From: Desulfatibacillum aliphaticivorans DSM 15576
GTDB taxonomy: Bacteria; Desulfobacterota; Desulfobacteria; Desulfobacterales; Desulfatibacillaceae
Direction: 5' to 3'
DNA length: 64,000 nt
Assembly: GCF_000429905.1 (NCBI RefSeq)
Contig: NZ_AUCT01000019.1
Coordinates: 102,193 to 166,192 of the forward strand
Part shown: positions 54,011 to 62,542 of the stretch, piece by piece
How positions within the stretch are numbered: position 1 is the stretch's first letter
How the letters are laid out: each line of letters begins with the position of its first letter
The notes under the pieces: model-generated
Seen by the model: the letters and a program-made list of their open reading frames with translations, nothing else
What the model was told of the DNA's origin: nothing
Databases searched by the model: none
Made by a program: the position numbers and the translations under genes

Positions 54011-54811
54011 TCATTTCCGCCTAGACCCCTCCTTGAAAGGCTTGCCCTGCTGAGCCATTAAGGCGGCTCCGAAGGCCCCAAGATTCTGGGGCGGCATGGG
54101 CAAAGAGACCGTTTTTCTTTCCGTCATTTGTTCAAACCGGTCGGCGAAAGCAGGAACCGCCGCCAATCCTCCTCCCAAGGCCACATTGTCTTGGGCCTGA
54201 ATCCTTTCAAACAAGGTCGCGGCCCGGCCTGCGATGGAATGGAGCACTCCGGCGATGATGTCCGTGTTTTTCCGGCCGTGATTGACTTGGGTGATCACCT
54301 CGCTTTCTGCAAAAACCGCACAGTTGCTGGATATTACATAAGGTTCTTTGGATTGCTCGGCATATTGGGAAATGGATGAAAACGGAATTTCAATGGCCTG
54401 GGCGGACATCTCCAGAAACTTACCGCTGCCCGCCGCGCATTTGTCATTGGATAATGCTCTCTCAAAAACACCCTTCTCGTCAATGGCTGTGACCGAAATA
54501 AACAGGCCGCCGCAGTCCAGCACGGTGCGGATGGTCGGATCCAGGGCGAAAGCGCCTTTGGCTGCGCAATGATCCGACGACATGGTAAAAGACGTTTTTT
54601 TAACCAGTTTTGCGCCGTAACCCGTGGACGCCAGCCTTTTCACCTGCCTTTTCTTGATTCCGGCCTGGTCCAGGGCCTTTTTATAAGCTCCGGCGATCAC
54701 CCGGTCTATGTCCCGGGAGACGTCCTGGCTGGCCCATCCCAGCACTTCACCGTCCCTGACGATGCAGGCTTTTACAAACCTCGTCCCCACGTCGATTCCC
54801 GCGCTAATCAT
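54011..54811 (-). CDS. BcrAD/BadFG-type activase, subunit B (module 2)
   Basis: 266 aa ASKHA ATPase (AGIDVGTRFVKACIV). The bridging cysteines lie in NDKCAAGSGKFLE and VISSNCAVFAE. It is the paralogue of the 45.2 kb activase. It overlaps the following activase gene by 8 bases, and its stop is 12 bases before the BcrB-like start, so it sits inside one translation unit. It should drive ATP-dependent electron transfer to the catalytic pair. Confidence 0.9.
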   Translation of the reverse strand: MISAGIDVGTRFVKACIVRDGEVLGWASQDVSRDIDRVIAGAYKKALDQAGIKKRQVKRLASTGYGAKLVKKTSFTMSSDHCAAKGAFALDPTIRTVLDCGGLFISVTAIDEKGVFERALSNDKCAAGSGKFLEMSAQAIEIPFSSISQYAEQSKEPYVISSNCAVFAESEVITQVNHGRKNTDIIAGVLHSIAGRAATLFERIQAQDNVALGGGLAAVPAFADRFEQMTERKTVSLPMPPQNLGAFGAALMAQQGKPFKEGSRRK

Positions 54812-55589
54812 GATTTCCGTTTTCCTTTTGGGCGAAAATGGCGGCGCCCAACGCGCCGATGATTTGAGGATCCACAGTCAACGGCGTAAAATTGACGCCC
54901 AGCAGCTTTTCCATGCGGCTTACCACCCCCACGTTTTTGGAAACTCCCCCGGTTATCGCGAAATTAGGTTTTAACGGAACCGAGCGGGACAAGGACGCCA
55001 CCCGTTTCGCCACGGCGTTGTTAATCCCGGCGGCGATGTCCCTGGCCTTCCGTTTTTTATAAACGTGCTGCATTACCTCCAGTTCCATGAATATGCTGCA
55101 CTTGTTAGTCAGGCTGATGGGCTTTCGGGCTTTTTGGGAAAGCGGGCCAAGCTCGTGCAACTCCACGTCCAGGGCTTTGGCCAGCACCTCCAGGCATCGG
55201 CCTGTGCCGGCCGCGCACTTGTCGTTCATGATGAATTCCTGCACCAGGCCGTTTTCGTCAATGGAGATGACCTTGCAGTCCTGCCCTCCGATATCCACAA
55301 TGGTGCGTATGGAATTGTCCGCCCAATAGGCGCCCATGCCGTGGCACGAAATTTCGCTGATATTTTTTTGAGAGAACGGAATGGCCTGGCGCCCGTATCC
55401 GGTGCTGTAGCAGGCGTCAATGTCTTCGTATTTCAGGCCCGCCTGGGCCAAAGCCAGATCCATGACGCACATAGCGGATTTTTCGGCAGTCGCCCGGACT
55501 CCCATGATTTTTGACGTCAATACTTGCGAGTCCTTGAGAATGACGGCTTCCGCAGTCAGGGACCCCACATCGCAACCGGCGACGATCAT
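54804..55589 (-). CDS. BcrAD/BadFG-type activase, subunit A (module 2)
   Basis: 261 aa from ATG 55589 (GGAG 8 bases upstream; the longer frame to 55682 runs into the preceding gene). GCDVGSLTAEAVILKD, DIGGQDCKVI and the cysteine motifs NDKCAAGTGRCLE and SLTNKCSIFME are the HgdC-like signature. It is nearly co-linear with the 46.0 kb gene, showing that the two modules arose by duplication. It probably forms a heterodimer with the next activase. Confidence 0.9.
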   Translation of the reverse strand: MIVAGCDVGSLTAEAVILKDSQVLTSKIMGVRATAEKSAMCVMDLALAQAGLKYEDIDACYSTGYGRQAIPFSQKNISEISCHGMGAYWADNSIRTIVDIGGQDCKVISIDENGLVQEFIMNDKCAAGTGRCLEVLAKALDVELHELGPLSQKARKPISLTNKCSIFMELEVMQHVYKKRKARDIAAGINNAVAKRVASLSRSVPLKPNFAITGGVSKNVGVVSRMEKLLGVNFTPLTVDPQIIGALGAAIFAQKENGNHD

Positions 55590-55668
55590 ATACACTGCTC
55601 CGCATGGGTTAATGGCTGGGAAAAAGGGGGAAGGCCCTCCGCCTTCCCCCAATTGGGAAGAGCTGAAT

Positions 55669-56796
55669 TCAGCTTTTTCCAAGCAGGGAATCCATGTATT
55701 TGAGCTTTTTCATGGGAGCAATGCCCATCAAGGCCTGGATCTGCTTGGCGTCACGAAGCCGTTTTTCCTGGCCGTGATCCTTCATGTACCCCACCCCTCC
55801 CAAAACCTGTATGCCGTCCGTAGTGGCCTCGCAGGCGAAGGCGCACGCCTGGATGGCCGCAACCCGGGCCGCCGCCTGCCACTTGGGCTGATTGTTATCC
55901 GCCGCCTCGCACGCCCGGGAGAGCATCATTTCCGCCGACTTGGCCTGAATGGCGATATTGGCCAGCAGCATTTTCACCTCAGACCAGTCCACGATCTCCC
56001 TGCCGCCCTGCTCCCGCTCTTTGCAGTAAGCCAGGGCTTCGGCGAAACAGCCTTCCATGATTCCCGCCGCCATGGCCGCCTGGGCCGCGTGCATGCGGTC
56101 GGCCGCCTTGTCAAAATATTCCTTGCCTTTGCCCTCCTTGCCCACAAGCAGGACCGGGGCTTTATCCAGGCATATGTCCACGGCCGGGCAGGCGTGGAGG
56201 CCCAGGCTGAAAATGGGCTCGCTCACGGAAACGCCCTTGCCTTTGAGATCCACCAGGTAAAAGGAAAAATTCTGTTCATCCCCCTGGCAGGCGGGCAGCA
56301 GCGCGTATGAGCCAAGCCCTCCAAGAACCACATAGGGAATCTCGCCGGAAAGCGCGGCTTTTTGTTTGGTTTTTTTCACCTGGGCCAGATGCCTGACTTC
56401 CGACGGATTGTTGAAGGAAGGAAAGGCCAGTAAAAAGCCGTAGGCTTCCTTTTGTTGGGCGATTTTTTCTTCAAACAATTTTTCCGCCTTGGCGATGAGC
56501 ATGATTTCCTGGGCCATGGCGTTGGTGAAAATCATGCCGCCCAGGCTGGCGTCCTGGCTGCACAGGCTTTTCAGGATCACGCTCAATCCCGAAAGCCCCA
56601 GCCCCATGCCGTCCAGCTCCACCGGCAAGGAGGCGTGGAAAAAGCCCAGGTCAAAAGCCTTCTTGACCGCCTTGTCCCAAAAGGGACCGAATGGATATTG
56701 GTCGTATTCCTCGCGATTGGGCGCAAGCTCCTTGGCTGCGAAATCCGTGGCAGCGCCGTCCACCAGTTTTAGTTCTTTATCCCCCCTGCAGAGCAT
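55669..56796 (-). CDS. Acyl-CoA dehydrogenase-like protein, possibly non-catalytic partner
   Basis: 375 aa with the acyl-CoA dehydrogenase fold: LPVELDGMGLGL near 60, a central barrel, and GGVGYMKDHGQEKRLRDA at the C-terminus. The catalytic-glutamate position of the common IYEGT motif is replaced (the region reads KQIQALMGIAPM). Either the base sits elsewhere, as in isovaleryl-type enzymes, or this is a structural subunit of a heteromer with the next dehydrogenase. A strong AAGGAGG precedes the ATG. Confidence 0.85.
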   Translation of the reverse strand: MLCRGDKELKLVDGAATDFAAKELAPNREEYDQYPFGPFWDKAVKKAFDLGFFHASLPVELDGMGLGLSGLSVILKSLCSQDASLGGMIFTNAMAQEIMLIAKAEKLFEEKIAQQKEAYGFLLAFPSFNNPSEVRHLAQVKKTKQKAALSGEIPYVVLGGLGSYALLPACQGDEQNFSFYLVDLKGKGVSVSEPIFSLGLHACPAVDICLDKAPVLLVGKEGKGKEYFDKAADRMHAAQAAMAAGIMEGCFAEALAYCKEREQGGREIVDWSEVKMLLANIAIQAKSAEMMLSRACEAADNNQPKWQAAARVAAIQACAFACEATTDGIQVLGGVGYMKDHGQEKRLRDAKQIQALMGIAPMKKLKYMDSLLGKS

Positions 56797-56841
56797 AGGA
56801 CCTCCTTGCTGTATGCGCGCGGACGAAACATCGTCCGGGTT

Positions 56842-58347
56842 TTAGGCGTCGTGAAAAACGCAGGACTGCGGACACGCCCGGCTGATAAGGCATTTGAAAA
56901 GGTTTAACCGGTTCAACTGATTGGTTCCCTCGTAGATCTGCAAGAGCTTGGCGTCGCGAAAATGCTTCTCCACCCTTTGATCGTGGCGCAACCCCGCCTG
57001 CCCCATAAGCTCCAGGGCCATGTGGCAGTTTTTCATGCCCAGGTCCGTGCCCGAGAACTTGGCCAAAGAGCCCCATCCCGATGTGCGACGCATTTCGTCT
57101 TCCGGCTGACTGTCGAAGCTCTGCTTGCGCAGCCATTTGGTTGTCAGGCTATTTCCCAGGAGCGTCGGCGCGATTTTATCCACAAAAAACTGGGGCGCGT
57201 ATTTTGAAAACTGGAACATGCCCTTGGAAAGCATGGACTTGTAAATGCCGGAGCTGGCGTTATGATGGTTGGTTTCCATATAAGCCAGCCGGGCCAGGTT
57301 GACGTTTTTATACATTTCGGCCAGCATGCATTGCGCCCATTCATGATTGGCAAGCAGTCTGCCGTCCACCTCGGTTTCGTTGGCGAAAGCCAGGGCTTCT
57401 TCATATGCGCCCCGGGCCGCGCCTGTTGCAAACGCGGCCACTCCCGCGCGGGTGGCGCCCAGCACATAGTCCAAAACCTGCTGAAAGGTGTGTTTGGCGT
57501 CCCGCTTCAAGTCCTTGATTTGTTCGGGATCCAGGGCGACCATGTTATCCGGTACAAAGCAGTCCTTGAAAACCAGTTCGCTGGCCGGGCACGCCCGCTG
57601 CCCCATTTTTTTCTCGTGACGGCCGAAAGAAAAGCCTTTCTGCCCGGTCTGCACCAACATGCACACGGTGTTTTGCGAGGGAAGGTCCAGGTCGGAATAG
57701 GCGATGACCACGTGCCACTTGGACAAATGGCCGTTAGAAATAAAAATTTTGGTTCCGTTGACCACATACCCGCCATCCACCTTTTTGGCATGGCAAGTAA
57801 TATTGCCTTTGTCGATAAGGTCCGGCTCCTCCACGTCCGTGCCCGCGCTGGGTTCGGTGATAGCCAGGGATATGATGCGGGGATCGCCCGCTTTTTCCCC
57901 GGCGGCCACGTCCCGGAAGATTTTCATCATCAAGGGCGCGTTCCAACTGGCCGCCAGAGTGGCCATGCCAAGGTAATGCACGCCGATGAGGTTTGCCATG
58001 GCCGTGCAGGCGGAGCCGATTTCCTCCACAAAGGCGCTCATGGAGTGCATGAAATACCCCTTGCCGCCGAAAAGGCGGGGAATCCACATGGTGTAAAAGC
58101 CCCAGTCATTGGCTTTCTTTACAAAATCCCAAGGGAGAAAATCCGGGTCTTCGTGCAGCTTGCGGTCGAGCTCCAGGGCGTACGGCCGCACGACCTCCTT
58201 GTTGAACCGTCTGGCTATGTCCACCACCTCCCGGGTTTCTTTTATCAAAGCCCTGGGCGTAGCGTGGGCGCAGACCAAATTGGCCGCCACGTCGTTCAGG
58301 TCCGGCGCGCATCGCGCGTAATCCGGTGTACAGGGTTGGTATGTCAT
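56842..58347 (-). CDS. Acyl-CoA dehydrogenase
   Basis: 501 aa flavoprotein. IISLAITEPSAGTDVEEPD is the FAD/substrate signature, GAARGAYEEALAFA lies in the helical domain, and LLQIYEGTNQLNRL holds the catalytic glutamate. The extra ~100 residues over the usual 380 are an insertion of mostly charged and aromatic residues at ~360-420 plus a short N-terminal extension. It should oxidise an acyl-CoA to the 2-enoyl-CoA and pass electrons to ETF. Pairing with the adjacent Glu-less dehydrogenase is likely. Confidence 0.92.
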   Translation of the reverse strand: MTYQPCTPDYARCAPDLNDVAANLVCAHATPRALIKETREVVDIARRFNKEVVRPYALELDRKLHEDPDFLPWDFVKKANDWGFYTMWIPRLFGGKGYFMHSMSAFVEEIGSACTAMANLIGVHYLGMATLAASWNAPLMMKIFRDVAAGEKAGDPRIISLAITEPSAGTDVEEPDLIDKGNITCHAKKVDGGYVVNGTKIFISNGHLSKWHVVIAYSDLDLPSQNTVCMLVQTGQKGFSFGRHEKKMGQRACPASELVFKDCFVPDNMVALDPEQIKDLKRDAKHTFQQVLDYVLGATRAGVAAFATGAARGAYEEALAFANETEVDGRLLANHEWAQCMLAEMYKNVNLARLAYMETNHHNASSGIYKSMLSKGMFQFSKYAPQFFVDKIAPTLLGNSLTTKWLRKQSFDSQPEDEMRRTSGWGSLAKFSGTDLGMKNCHMALELMGQAGLRHDQRVEKHFRDAKLLQIYEGTNQLNRLNLFKCLISRACPQSCVFHDA

Positions 58348-58378
58348 GGGTTTACCTCGCGGGCCGCCGAGCGGCTGA

Positions 58379-60103
58379 TTAAGGATTGAGTGCGTCGAAT
58401 GCGTCGGGCGTTACGCCTTCCTGCTCCAGGACTCTTTTGATGACCCGGTGCGAGTTGGTCATGGGAAAATCCTCCACAACCCGCACGTATCGGGGCACGG
58501 CGAACTTGGCGATTTTGTCGGAAAGAAAGTCCCGAAGATCTCCGGGGGCGAAGGGAGCGCCGTTCACCAGCTTGACCGCGGCCATGATTTCGTCCTCGGC
58601 CAGGTCCGAAGGCACGGCGTAGACCGCCACGTCTTCCACGGCCGGATGCTTCATGATCACGTGCTCCACCTCGTAAGCGGAGACGTTTTCCCCGCCTTTA
58701 CGCATGGACTCCGTATTCCGGCCCACAAAGTACACGTAGCCGCGCTTGTCCGTACGGACCTTGTCGCCCGTGTACATCCAGCCGTCCCGCACCTTCTCGT
58801 TGGTGGCTTTTTCGTTTTTGTAATAGGGCACGCCCTGGCCGTCCCCCTTGACCTGAAAAATCAATTCGCCGGGCTCGCCGGGCTGGCAGTCCTGGCCTTT
58901 ATCGTCGATAATGCGGGTAACGCCCATGCGTTTGGACAGCTTGCCCAAAGCGCCCACGGGAGCCGTGCCGAAATTCATGATGCCTTTGCCGCCGCTGTCC
59001 ACGGCGCCGTAACCTTCGTAAATGGTCACGCCAAAGCGTTTTTCAAAGGGCTTCCACATGTCGGTCGGGCAGGCTGCGGACAGGACGAAGCGCACTTTGT
59101 TGACGCGGTCGTCCGGCCTTTCGGGCTGCTTCATTAAAATGGGGATGATGGAGCCGATGGTGTTGAACACGGTGACGTCGAATCTTCGGATGTCATGCCA
59201 GAACCGGCTGGCCGAGAACCGGCGCGCCAGGGCGATGGTCCCGCCCATGGCCATGGAAAGGGTGACAGTCAAAAGCATGGCGTTGCCGTGGGCCAGGGAG
59301 AAAGACGTGTAATACACGTCGTTTTTGTTCAGCAGCACCCCCGCCATGAGGGAAAGCAGTTTCACCCGGGATGTATTCACCTTGTACACCACCCCTTTGG
59401 GACGCCCGGTGGTGCCCGAGGTGTACATGATCATGCATTTGTCCGACCGGTCCGCGTATCCGATGCGGGGATCGCGGGTGGACGCCAGCGGATGCCAGGC
59501 TTTGGAAAGAAGATCCACACCCTCGGGGATGTCAAAAGCCCCGGCTTCCTCCTCCACGTCGTCCACGATAATACTTTTGAGGCTTTTCAACTGATCGCGA
59601 ACCGTCATGACCGGTTCGGCCAGCTCCGCGTCGCAGGCCAGGAATTTGATGTCGCTATGATTGATCACATATTGCAGGCCGTCGCCCCGCAGCTCGCAAT
59701 TGATGGGCACCACGTACATGCCCAGCTTTTGAGCGGCGAAATACAAATCCAGGAAGCGGGGCGAGTTGCGCATAAAAATCCCTAGCCCCGCTTTTTGCTC
59801 CGCGCCGAGATGCAGCAGGAAATTGGCCGTGCGGTTGGCGTTTTCATCCATTTGCCGGTAGGTGTAACATTCTTCTTTATAGCGAAGCATGATCCGGTCC
59901 GGATGCTTTGCCGCCTTTTCCTCCAATAGCTCCGCCCAGGACATGTCGTGCGCCATGCCTCCCTGGCGCAGCCCGGCCAGGTTGGCGGCAAGGGTTCCCC
60001 TTTTGGCCTCCGCCCCCAGGAACTTGACGAAAGAGCCCACGCCCCGGCGGGCGAGCCGGAGTTTCTGGGCCAGAAATTTCAATTCCTGCAATTGTTCGTT
60101 CAT
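58379..60103 (-). CDS. FATP/VLACS-type acyl-CoA synthetase
   Basis: 574 aa from ATG 60103 (GGAG 7 bases upstream). AMP-binding loop YTSGTTGRPKGVVYK, the FATP-type YEGYGAVDSGG, and the C-terminal GRNTESMRKGGENVSAYEVE. This branch, which also holds bacterial steroid-side-chain ligases, activates long, branched or cyclic acids. It is second in the nine-gene operon, between the thiolase and the dehydrogenases, so it is the likely entry step of the pathway. Confidence 0.9.
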   Translation of the reverse strand: MNEQLQELKFLAQKLRLARRGVGSFVKFLGAEAKRGTLAANLAGLRQGGMAHDMSWAELLEEKAAKHPDRIMLRYKEECYTYRQMDENANRTANFLLHLGAEQKAGLGIFMRNSPRFLDLYFAAQKLGMYVVPINCELRGDGLQYVINHSDIKFLACDAELAEPVMTVRDQLKSLKSIIVDDVEEEAGAFDIPEGVDLLSKAWHPLASTRDPRIGYADRSDKCMIMYTSGTTGRPKGVVYKVNTSRVKLLSLMAGVLLNKNDVYYTSFSLAHGNAMLLTVTLSMAMGGTIALARRFSASRFWHDIRRFDVTVFNTIGSIIPILMKQPERPDDRVNKVRFVLSAACPTDMWKPFEKRFGVTIYEGYGAVDSGGKGIMNFGTAPVGALGKLSKRMGVTRIIDDKGQDCQPGEPGELIFQVKGDGQGVPYYKNEKATNEKVRDGWMYTGDKVRTDKRGYVYFVGRNTESMRKGGENVSAYEVEHVIMKHPAVEDVAVYAVPSDLAEDEIMAAVKLVNGAPFAPGDLRDFLSDKIAKFAVPRYVRVVEDFPMTNSHRVIKRVLEQEGVTPDAFDALNP

Positions 60104-60114
60104 CTTCCTGCTCC

Positions 60115-61530
60115 TTATTTGGCCGGCGCTTCCAAGATATGGATGCACATGGCCGCTTCCTCCGCGCCCAGGGCGCCGCCTCCATTTTCCGCAAGGCCCA
60201 GCTGGGGGCCGTCAATCTGCCGGCCTCCGGCCTGCCGGCGCAACTGGACCGTCAGCTCGTGAATCTGAGCAAGGCCGGAAGCGCCGATGGGATGGCCGCG
60301 GGAGGTCAGCCCGCCGCTGGTGTTGATGGGAATCTGTCCGTCCAGTTTGGTGGCGCCGGACTCGGCGAAAATTCCGCCCTCCCCGATCGGGCAGAAGCCC
60401 AGATTCTCCGCCTGGCGCATTTCCCCGTATGCCGTGGCGTCGTGAACTTCAGCCAGGTTGATTTCATCCGGCCCAACCCCGGCTTTTTCGTAGGCGATTT
60501 TGGAAAGCCGCTCCCCGATCTCCGGCTGGTCAAACCCGTGCGGCCGATCCATGCCTGACCCCAATACGGAAGCGCGAATCTTGACCGCCTGCTTTTGCAG
60601 GCCCAGCTTGCGGACCATGGGGCCGGAACACACAATGGCCGAAGCCGCCCCGTCGCCGATGGGCGCGCACATGGACCGGGTCAGGGGCCACGTTACCAGA
60701 CGGTCCGCCAAAACCTGATCCACGCTTACCTCAAACCGGTATTGCGCGTTGGGATTCAGGGTGGAGTTGAAATGATTCTTGGAGGCGATCACGGCCAGTT
60801 GCTCCACCGTGCTGCCGAACTGCTTCATGTGTTGGCGGGCGGCAAATCCGTACACGTCCATAAAGGGGGAATGATCGCCGGAATTTACCGCCGCCAGTTT
60901 ACGGACCTTGTCGTACCCGATGGCCTCCCCAAGGCGGATGGCCACGGTCAGGTTATCCCAAAGGTCCTTTGCCCGGCCCTTTAAGCGGGCGGGCAATTTG
61001 GGTTTGCTTTTGGACTTTTTGCCGGACCCGTTGGCGCCGGCGTATCTTTCCTGGAACTCCTTCATCTGACGCAGATCGTCAGCGTTCAACTGAAAATCGG
61101 TGAGTCCCTCCACGATGTCCGCGCAGTTTTCTATGTCTATGCCGCCCAGAAATCCGGCGAAAACAGCCGCCCGGTTCGAGTGGTACAGCTTTTCAGCGCC
61201 CAGGGCCATGGTTACGTCGTACAGGCCCGACCCCACGCCCATCCAGGCGTTATGCAGGGCCGTGGACGCGCTGGCGCAGGCGTTTTCCACATTGGTTATG
61301 GGAATTTTGTCCAGTCCGATATGCCGCAAGGCCACCTGGCCCCGGATGCAGGCCTGGCCTTTATCGCCCCAGCCTGAATTGGAGAACCACAAAGCCTGGA
61401 TGTCATCCTTTTCCAGTCCCGCGTCCTCCAGGCAGCCCTTGAAGGTCATGGCGGCCAGGTCTTTTACGCTATGCTCCAGATACTTGCCGAATTGTATGGT
61501 GTGCACTCCCACCACATAAACGTCTCGCAT
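60115..61530 (-). CDS. SCP2/SCP-x-type thiolase with an insertion
   Basis: 471 aa from ATG 61530 (a GGGGGG-rich site upstream). The catalytic Cys85 is in VENACASAST; HDATAYGE and SRGHPIGASGL follow. A Lys-rich insertion (GSGKKSKSKPKLPARLKG) near residue 200 makes it ~65 residues longer than the paralogue at 12.4 kb. It should cleave a 3-oxoacyl-CoA, and its SCP2-type end suggests a bulky substrate. It is first in the leftward operon, next to the FadR-like gene. Confidence 0.9.
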   Translation of the reverse strand: MRDVYVVGVHTIQFGKYLEHSVKDLAAMTFKGCLEDAGLEKDDIQALWFSNSGWGDKGQACIRGQVALRHIGLDKIPITNVENACASASTALHNAWMGVGSGLYDVTMALGAEKLYHSNRAAVFAGFLGGIDIENCADIVEGLTDFQLNADDLRQMKEFQERYAGANGSGKKSKSKPKLPARLKGRAKDLWDNLTVAIRLGEAIGYDKVRKLAAVNSGDHSPFMDVYGFAARQHMKQFGSTVEQLAVIASKNHFNSTLNPNAQYRFEVSVDQVLADRLVTWPLTRSMCAPIGDGAASAIVCSGPMVRKLGLQKQAVKIRASVLGSGMDRPHGFDQPEIGERLSKIAYEKAGVGPDEINLAEVHDATAYGEMRQAENLGFCPIGEGGIFAESGATKLDGQIPINTSGGLTSRGHPIGASGLAQIHELTVQLRRQAGGRQIDGPQLGLAENGGGALGAEEAAMCIHILEAPAK

Positions 61531-61651
61531 GGCGGATCCCCCCGGTATGGCTTTGATTTTCCCGGAAAGATTATGTAGGCTTGAGCGCTTTCCGGAACGC
61601 GGTCTTTTCCAAGGCAAAGAAAGACCGCCGAGGTTGGCTTTAGAATTTTGC

Positions 61652-61693
61652 TTGACTCATCTGATCAATTCTGATTAATTGGTTAAACCAATT
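61652..61693. promoter_or_regulatory. Promoter region with perfect 17-bp palindrome (GntR/FadR-type operator)
   Basis: AATTGGTTAAACCAATT (61677-61693) is perfectly symmetric and contains TGGTNNNACCA, matching the TnGTnnnACnA core of FadR-subfamily sites. Rightward, TTGACT (61652-61657) and ATTAAT with a 16-base spacer put the palindrome over the -10 and start site of the FadR-like gene. It lies ~150 bases from the thiolase start, so it can also affect the operon. Confidence 0.7.
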
Positions 61694-61751
61694 TGGCGAA
61701 GTGTGTCAAGCAAAAATTTTCAGCATCAAGCAAAGAGGGGTCTAAACCAGG

Positions 61752-62531
61752 ATGCAGAAGCACGAAAAAGCTGTGAATCAATTAGCAAAAGACATTTTTA
61801 CCCGCCGTCTGCACGCGGGCGACAAGCTGCCCAGCGAGCGGCAGCTTTCCCAGGATATGGAGATTGACAGGACCTCCCTGCGGATCGCCCTGAAGCATTT
61901 GGAATCCATGGGGGTGTTGGACATCCGCCAGGGGGACGGCATTTATGTAAAGGATTACACCCACCACGCCGGGCCTGATTTTTTGCAACTGGTGGTGGAG
62001 TCGGACGACTTGACCGCCCCGGACTCGGTGGTGGACGATTATCTGATGGACGAGATGTGGGAATTCTGGGGGGCCTATTTCCCGGTCTTGTTAAAGATGT
62101 CCTCTAAAAAGGCGTCTCCCCGGGATATGCGGGACCTCATGGCCTTGCTGGACGAGGAACTGGAGCATGTGCACGACAGGGATAAAATTGTGGAACTGGA
62201 CCTGTTGGCAGAAGAGCGGATCGCCCGGGCCACCGGCAATATGGTGATCATGCTTTACTCCAACGCCTCACGCACCATCCGCCGCAACATGGTCAAGGCC
62301 TTTTACGACCGGGTGGACGATGACACCGTGCGGCTTCATGTGGAAATCAAACGGGCTTTGGTTAAGGACTGGGCTTCGGGCGCCATGACCGCTGAGCAGC
62401 TGGCCGATCATTACGCCCAGGTTTTGGAAGCGCATCGCGCGGCCATTAAAAAGACCAGAAGCAGCAACGGCGCCGCCGAAGCCATGCTGGAGGAATACAA
62501 GGACGCCCTGGACAAGACGGGCTTCATTTAA
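61752..62531 (+). CDS. FadR-type GntR family regulator
   Basis: 259 aa. Winged helix at ~5-70 (LPSERQLSQDMEIDRTSLRIALKHLE, then a wing ending GDGIYV) plus an all-helical ligand domain. The metal-binding His residues of typical FCD domains are not at the expected place, which favours a FadR-like acyl-CoA pocket. It is divergent from the nine-gene operon with a palindrome in between and probably represses it until the pathway's acyl-CoA accumulates. It also leads the nitroreductase-ferredoxin genes. Confidence 0.9.
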   Translation: MQKHEKAVNQLAKDIFTRRLHAGDKLPSERQLSQDMEIDRTSLRIALKHLESMGVLDIRQGDGIYVKDYTHHAGPDFLQLVVESDDLTAPDSVVDDYLMDEMWEFWGAYFPVLLKMSSKKASPRDMRDLMALLDEELEHVHDRDKIVELDLLAEERIARATGNMVIMLYSNASRTIRRNMVKAFYDRVDDDTVRLHVEIKRALVKDWASGAMTAEQLADHYAQVLEAHRAAIKKTRSSNGAAEAMLEEYKDALDKTGFI

Positions 62532-62542
62532 AAGGAGGGACC

